This document shows positions 62,901 through 64,000 of a stretch of DNA of 64,000 nt, piece after piece. The stretch lies in assembly GCA_019721035.1 (NCBI GenBank), contig JAHEAA010000007.1:1-64000 (forward strand), given 5' to 3'. Numbering within the stretch: position 1 is the stretch's first letter; every line of letters starts with the position of its first letter. Made by a program: the position numbers and the translations under genes. The notes under the pieces were generated by a model. The model saw only the letters and a program-made list of their open reading frames with translations. It made no database searches and had not been told where the DNA came from. The stretch comes from Candidatus Sysuiplasma acidicola. GTDB lineage: Archaea; Thermoplasmatota; Thermoplasmata; Sysuiplasmatales; Sysuiplasmataceae.

Positions 62901-64000
62901 CTGAGAATTACACCATACATGCATCATACCGTGGACTCGCCAATGTCACGAATCTCACAGTCACGCCACGTCTGAACATACAGTCACTCAATGCCTTCTC
63001 CTCCACCGAAGGCAGTCTGTTTGGCCGTACGGCGGGCTACACCGGCAATGGCGCCAATAACACTATAATTGCACCATCGGTCGCCGGAGTAGGCGATCAG
63101 TACACCATGTACGTCCGTGTTACATACTGGAACGGCGTTCCGGCCGCGTTCGTGCCTGTGGACATTGCATCACCGAATCTTCAGTCGCCGCCGTTCTCTC
63201 CCATTCCTGTTCATGGAACAGAGACAATCACCAACGCTTCCGGCATTGCTGCGCTCACAATAAACTACAGTGTATCAAGTGCATCCCAGGCGTCGCAGGG
63301 AACACTCCTGATACAGGCGTTCAACGACAGTTATCCATCGGAATCTATACTCACACCCTCCACGAATCTTCCCGTGCTCACTAACGACAGCACTTCTGTA
63401 GTGCTGTTCCTTGGTCAGGCATTCGGCACCGCCTACACAACAATCCAGCTGAGTTCAGGATCCGTTCTGTATACGCCGTTCATCGGAACGAGCGGCGCCT
63501 ATGGCAATTTCTTCGTTGAACTGCCGGTTTTTTCGCCTTTCAGTGTATATAACAACATTACTGCGCTGTCATACTCAGTCGACGGTGGAGCGCATGTCAG
63601 CGTTCCTCTCCCCTCCACCGGACAGAACAGTTTCATGTGGTCATTCCCCCTGTCGGGTCTCTCCATTGGACCGCATCTTCTCGCCGTCATCTTTAACGAC
63701 TCGTACGGTTTTTCATATAATGTCGATTATGCGTTTTATGTAATCGGCAACGGCACCAATCCCGGCCCGACAGTGTCCTTCTCTTCTCCTGCCTCTGGTT
63801 CTTACGTATCAGGGCAGACAACGATTGATTTTACTATAACCCAGTCACAATATCTCCTTTCCGAAACGCTGAGGATCAATCAACTGTCGTACAATGTCCG
63901 TGGTCTGACGTCGTTTACATTCAATGCTTCCTCGTTTGGTTACGGAGCAATGACCGTCTCGCTTACCGCCGTGAATTATAACGGCGTCTCTGCATCGTCC
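59990..64000 (+). CDS. Membrane-anchored sedolisin (S53) peptidase 2, cut by window edge
   Basis: The frame is open from 59990 to the window end, 1337 codons. A basic N-terminus of about 55 residues precedes a hydrophobic anchor (ATVVVAAAVILSGLSVYF). The prokumamolisin domain follows (MPMYMTVSFKIRN, TPGSPLYHHFLTLKQF), then the catalytic domain with E394/D398 (EFTLDIE), D486 (SGDQGG) and S641 (GGTSFACP), then about 650 residues of beta-rich domains. It is a secreted or surface acid protease like sedolisin 1. The start is uncertain; TTG at 59945, GTG at 59960 and ATG at 59999 are in frame. Confidence 0.92.
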   Translation, partial: MCFMPRRNTASPAISSEQHSRVPYRARRGSALSCTLKSRRLQPQTASASWRYATVVVAAAVILSGLSVYFMQAHLTVRPNASSGLLSEAQLAQGPYVSSGPTELAMLKGSTLVGSVPGSMPMYMTVSFKIRNAQQLATLINEQQTPGSPLYHHFLTLKQFQQSFGPTPQVYDETLSYFTAAGFTQVATGTTMTLAFRANAGTVGNALKTQIGFFRLSNGSMVYSNIRQLSLPAPISSSISSINGLTSIVKIHTGLVHAPFFSYGGGSVTSSASFSSGTSIFSNMSRAVNFTKPGFLYTGASFPYGQWQFLNPSVLGEAYNATPLYTLGDRGQGTTIAVVMAGGYNPSDLSAYSKMVFNTSNQILNRLTPYPVNGGAVNATLPGTRLQTGGDAFEFTLDIEYSATMAPAAHIDAVYGPSLSTASLVSAYAKLTTISPLPNVITNSWGGSEDTWWNLYGPSWQSANALENYFMELTSMGSTILASSGDQGGYDSFSGLLSTSIPASSPYVVAVGGVRTTLSNASGVSFPSPPQFLVNATVAPFGFSEASSYPTWFPNYTLNASTAGNVTANSYWYSPGLTGSSPDFASGGIGLSYWFEQPWWQHGKAVPYTGRRMVPDISAEADFNQTVYFDGAWNFFWGGTSFACPTIAGEFALLDAYLNSTAGNSTNRSSYYLGLAQPLLYNLGNDPHLTLRPYTQIGSGSNPWDIQASAGGLGWPGGQNWPVAYTAPLPGWNLLAGWGVPDVANMVFDASTLLSSSRLYVKFNGTTPTTLPGDRNYVFKLVNFTGAPVSGATVNMTFTSSAGVTNYSENKTNATGTFSFSASGLHGDLSLYSVLPASSVSGFQSIWISEQNLSSGSISVTVLGVGRSVMGGFDFFNGFLSPNYPALGSLMPNTVKVFVTYRATPTSVPVPVYNAMVIAVTPHEPHFSSPPAYSNPYYQALASLNYTPMRSLSFTNLSGIAYVETWNVPQPENYTIHASYRGLANVTNLTVTPRLNIQSLNAFSSTEGSLFGRTAGYTGNGANNTIIAPSVAGVGDQYTMYVRVTYWNGVPAAFVPVDIASPNLQSPPFSPIPVHGTETITNASGIAALTINYSVSSASQASQGTLLIQAFNDSYPSESILTPSTNLPVLTNDSTSVVLFLGQAFGTAYTTIQLSSGSVLYTPFIGTSGAYGNFFVELPVFSPFSVYNNITALSYSVDGGAHVSVPLPSTGQNSFMWSFPLSGLSIGPHLLAVIFNDSYGFSYNVDYAFYVIGNGTNPGPTVSFSSPASGSYVSGQTTIDFTITQSQYLLSETLRINQLSYNVRGLTSFTFNASSFGYGAMTVSLTAVNYNGVSASS

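Noticed and set aside
1-64000. CRISPR array or defence island
   Set aside because: No regularly spaced direct repeats and no cas genes were seen; the only mobile gene is the TnpB fragment, and the methyltransferase has no proven partner.

Overview
The window is archaeal. It encodes TBP, archaeal primase large subunit PriL, aEF1B, archaeal Trm5 and Dph5, an archaetidylinositol-phosphate-type synthase, RqcH/NEMF, and three tRNA genes without encoded CCA, two of them with introns. Many genes have a TATA-like box 20-35 bases before the start codon, as expected for leaderless transcripts. The tricorn-interacting factor F1 homologue, two large secreted sedolisin (S53) acid proteases, a DoxD-like protein and a DUF835-tailed surface protein point to Thermoplasmatota, probably an acidophilic, protein-degrading relative of the Thermoplasmatales. 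That placement is inference from gene content; no marker phylogeny was run.

Layout. 1-950: a TnpB gene cut by the window edge and a GNAT remnant. 1.1-7.2 kb: information processing (zinc ribbon-aEF1B, priL; truA-AK6-CDP-alcohol transferase on the minus strand; acylphosphatase; tbp-TatD). 7.3-16 kb: two GT2 glycosyltransferases, acyl-CoA synthetase, factor F1, DinB-like protein, gcvH-uridine phosphorylase, M20 amidohydrolase, enoyl-CoA hydratase. 16.0-20.7 kb: a Ras-like GTPase followed by a 1338-residue membrane-anchored surface protein with a cytoplasmic domain. 21-31 kb: dcd, trm5, dph5, a divergent FtsZ-like gene, a Kef-type antiporter, DUF72, P5C dehydrogenase, rqcH and a two-intron tRNA-Thr. 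31-39 kb: flippase, a D-2-hydroxyacid dehydrogenase, an orphan DNA methyltransferase, TauE-DUF1634 and a small membrane-protein cluster ending in a DoxD-like protein. 39-49 kb: sedolisin 1 divergent from a TrmB regulator, a stand-alone LigD-type 3'-phosphoesterase, tRNA-Val, acetyl-CoA synthetase, a VOC protein, tRNA-Arg and an alpha/alpha-toroid protein. 49.7-53.6 kb: mre11 overlapped by a hookless Rad50-like gene that appears to start at CTG. 53.9-64 kb: S9 peptidase, C26 amidotransferase, a HExxH protein, a DUF835 surface protein, and sedolisin 2 running off the window.

Together these genes suggest a peptide- and amino-acid-using heterotroph: secreted acid proteases feed F1, S9 and M20 peptidases, and P5C dehydrogenase, acyl-CoA synthetases and enoyl-CoA hydratase take over downstream. 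The least ordinary parts are the GTPase plus surface-receptor pair, the FtsZ-like protein without a recognisable T7 loop, the Rad50-like protein with a folded insert instead of a zinc hook, the tRNA-Thr with a second intron in the D-arm, and a small cysteine-rich ORF split by one in-frame TGA. Several genes here run to the window edge or are under 60 codons and were read directly from the sequence.
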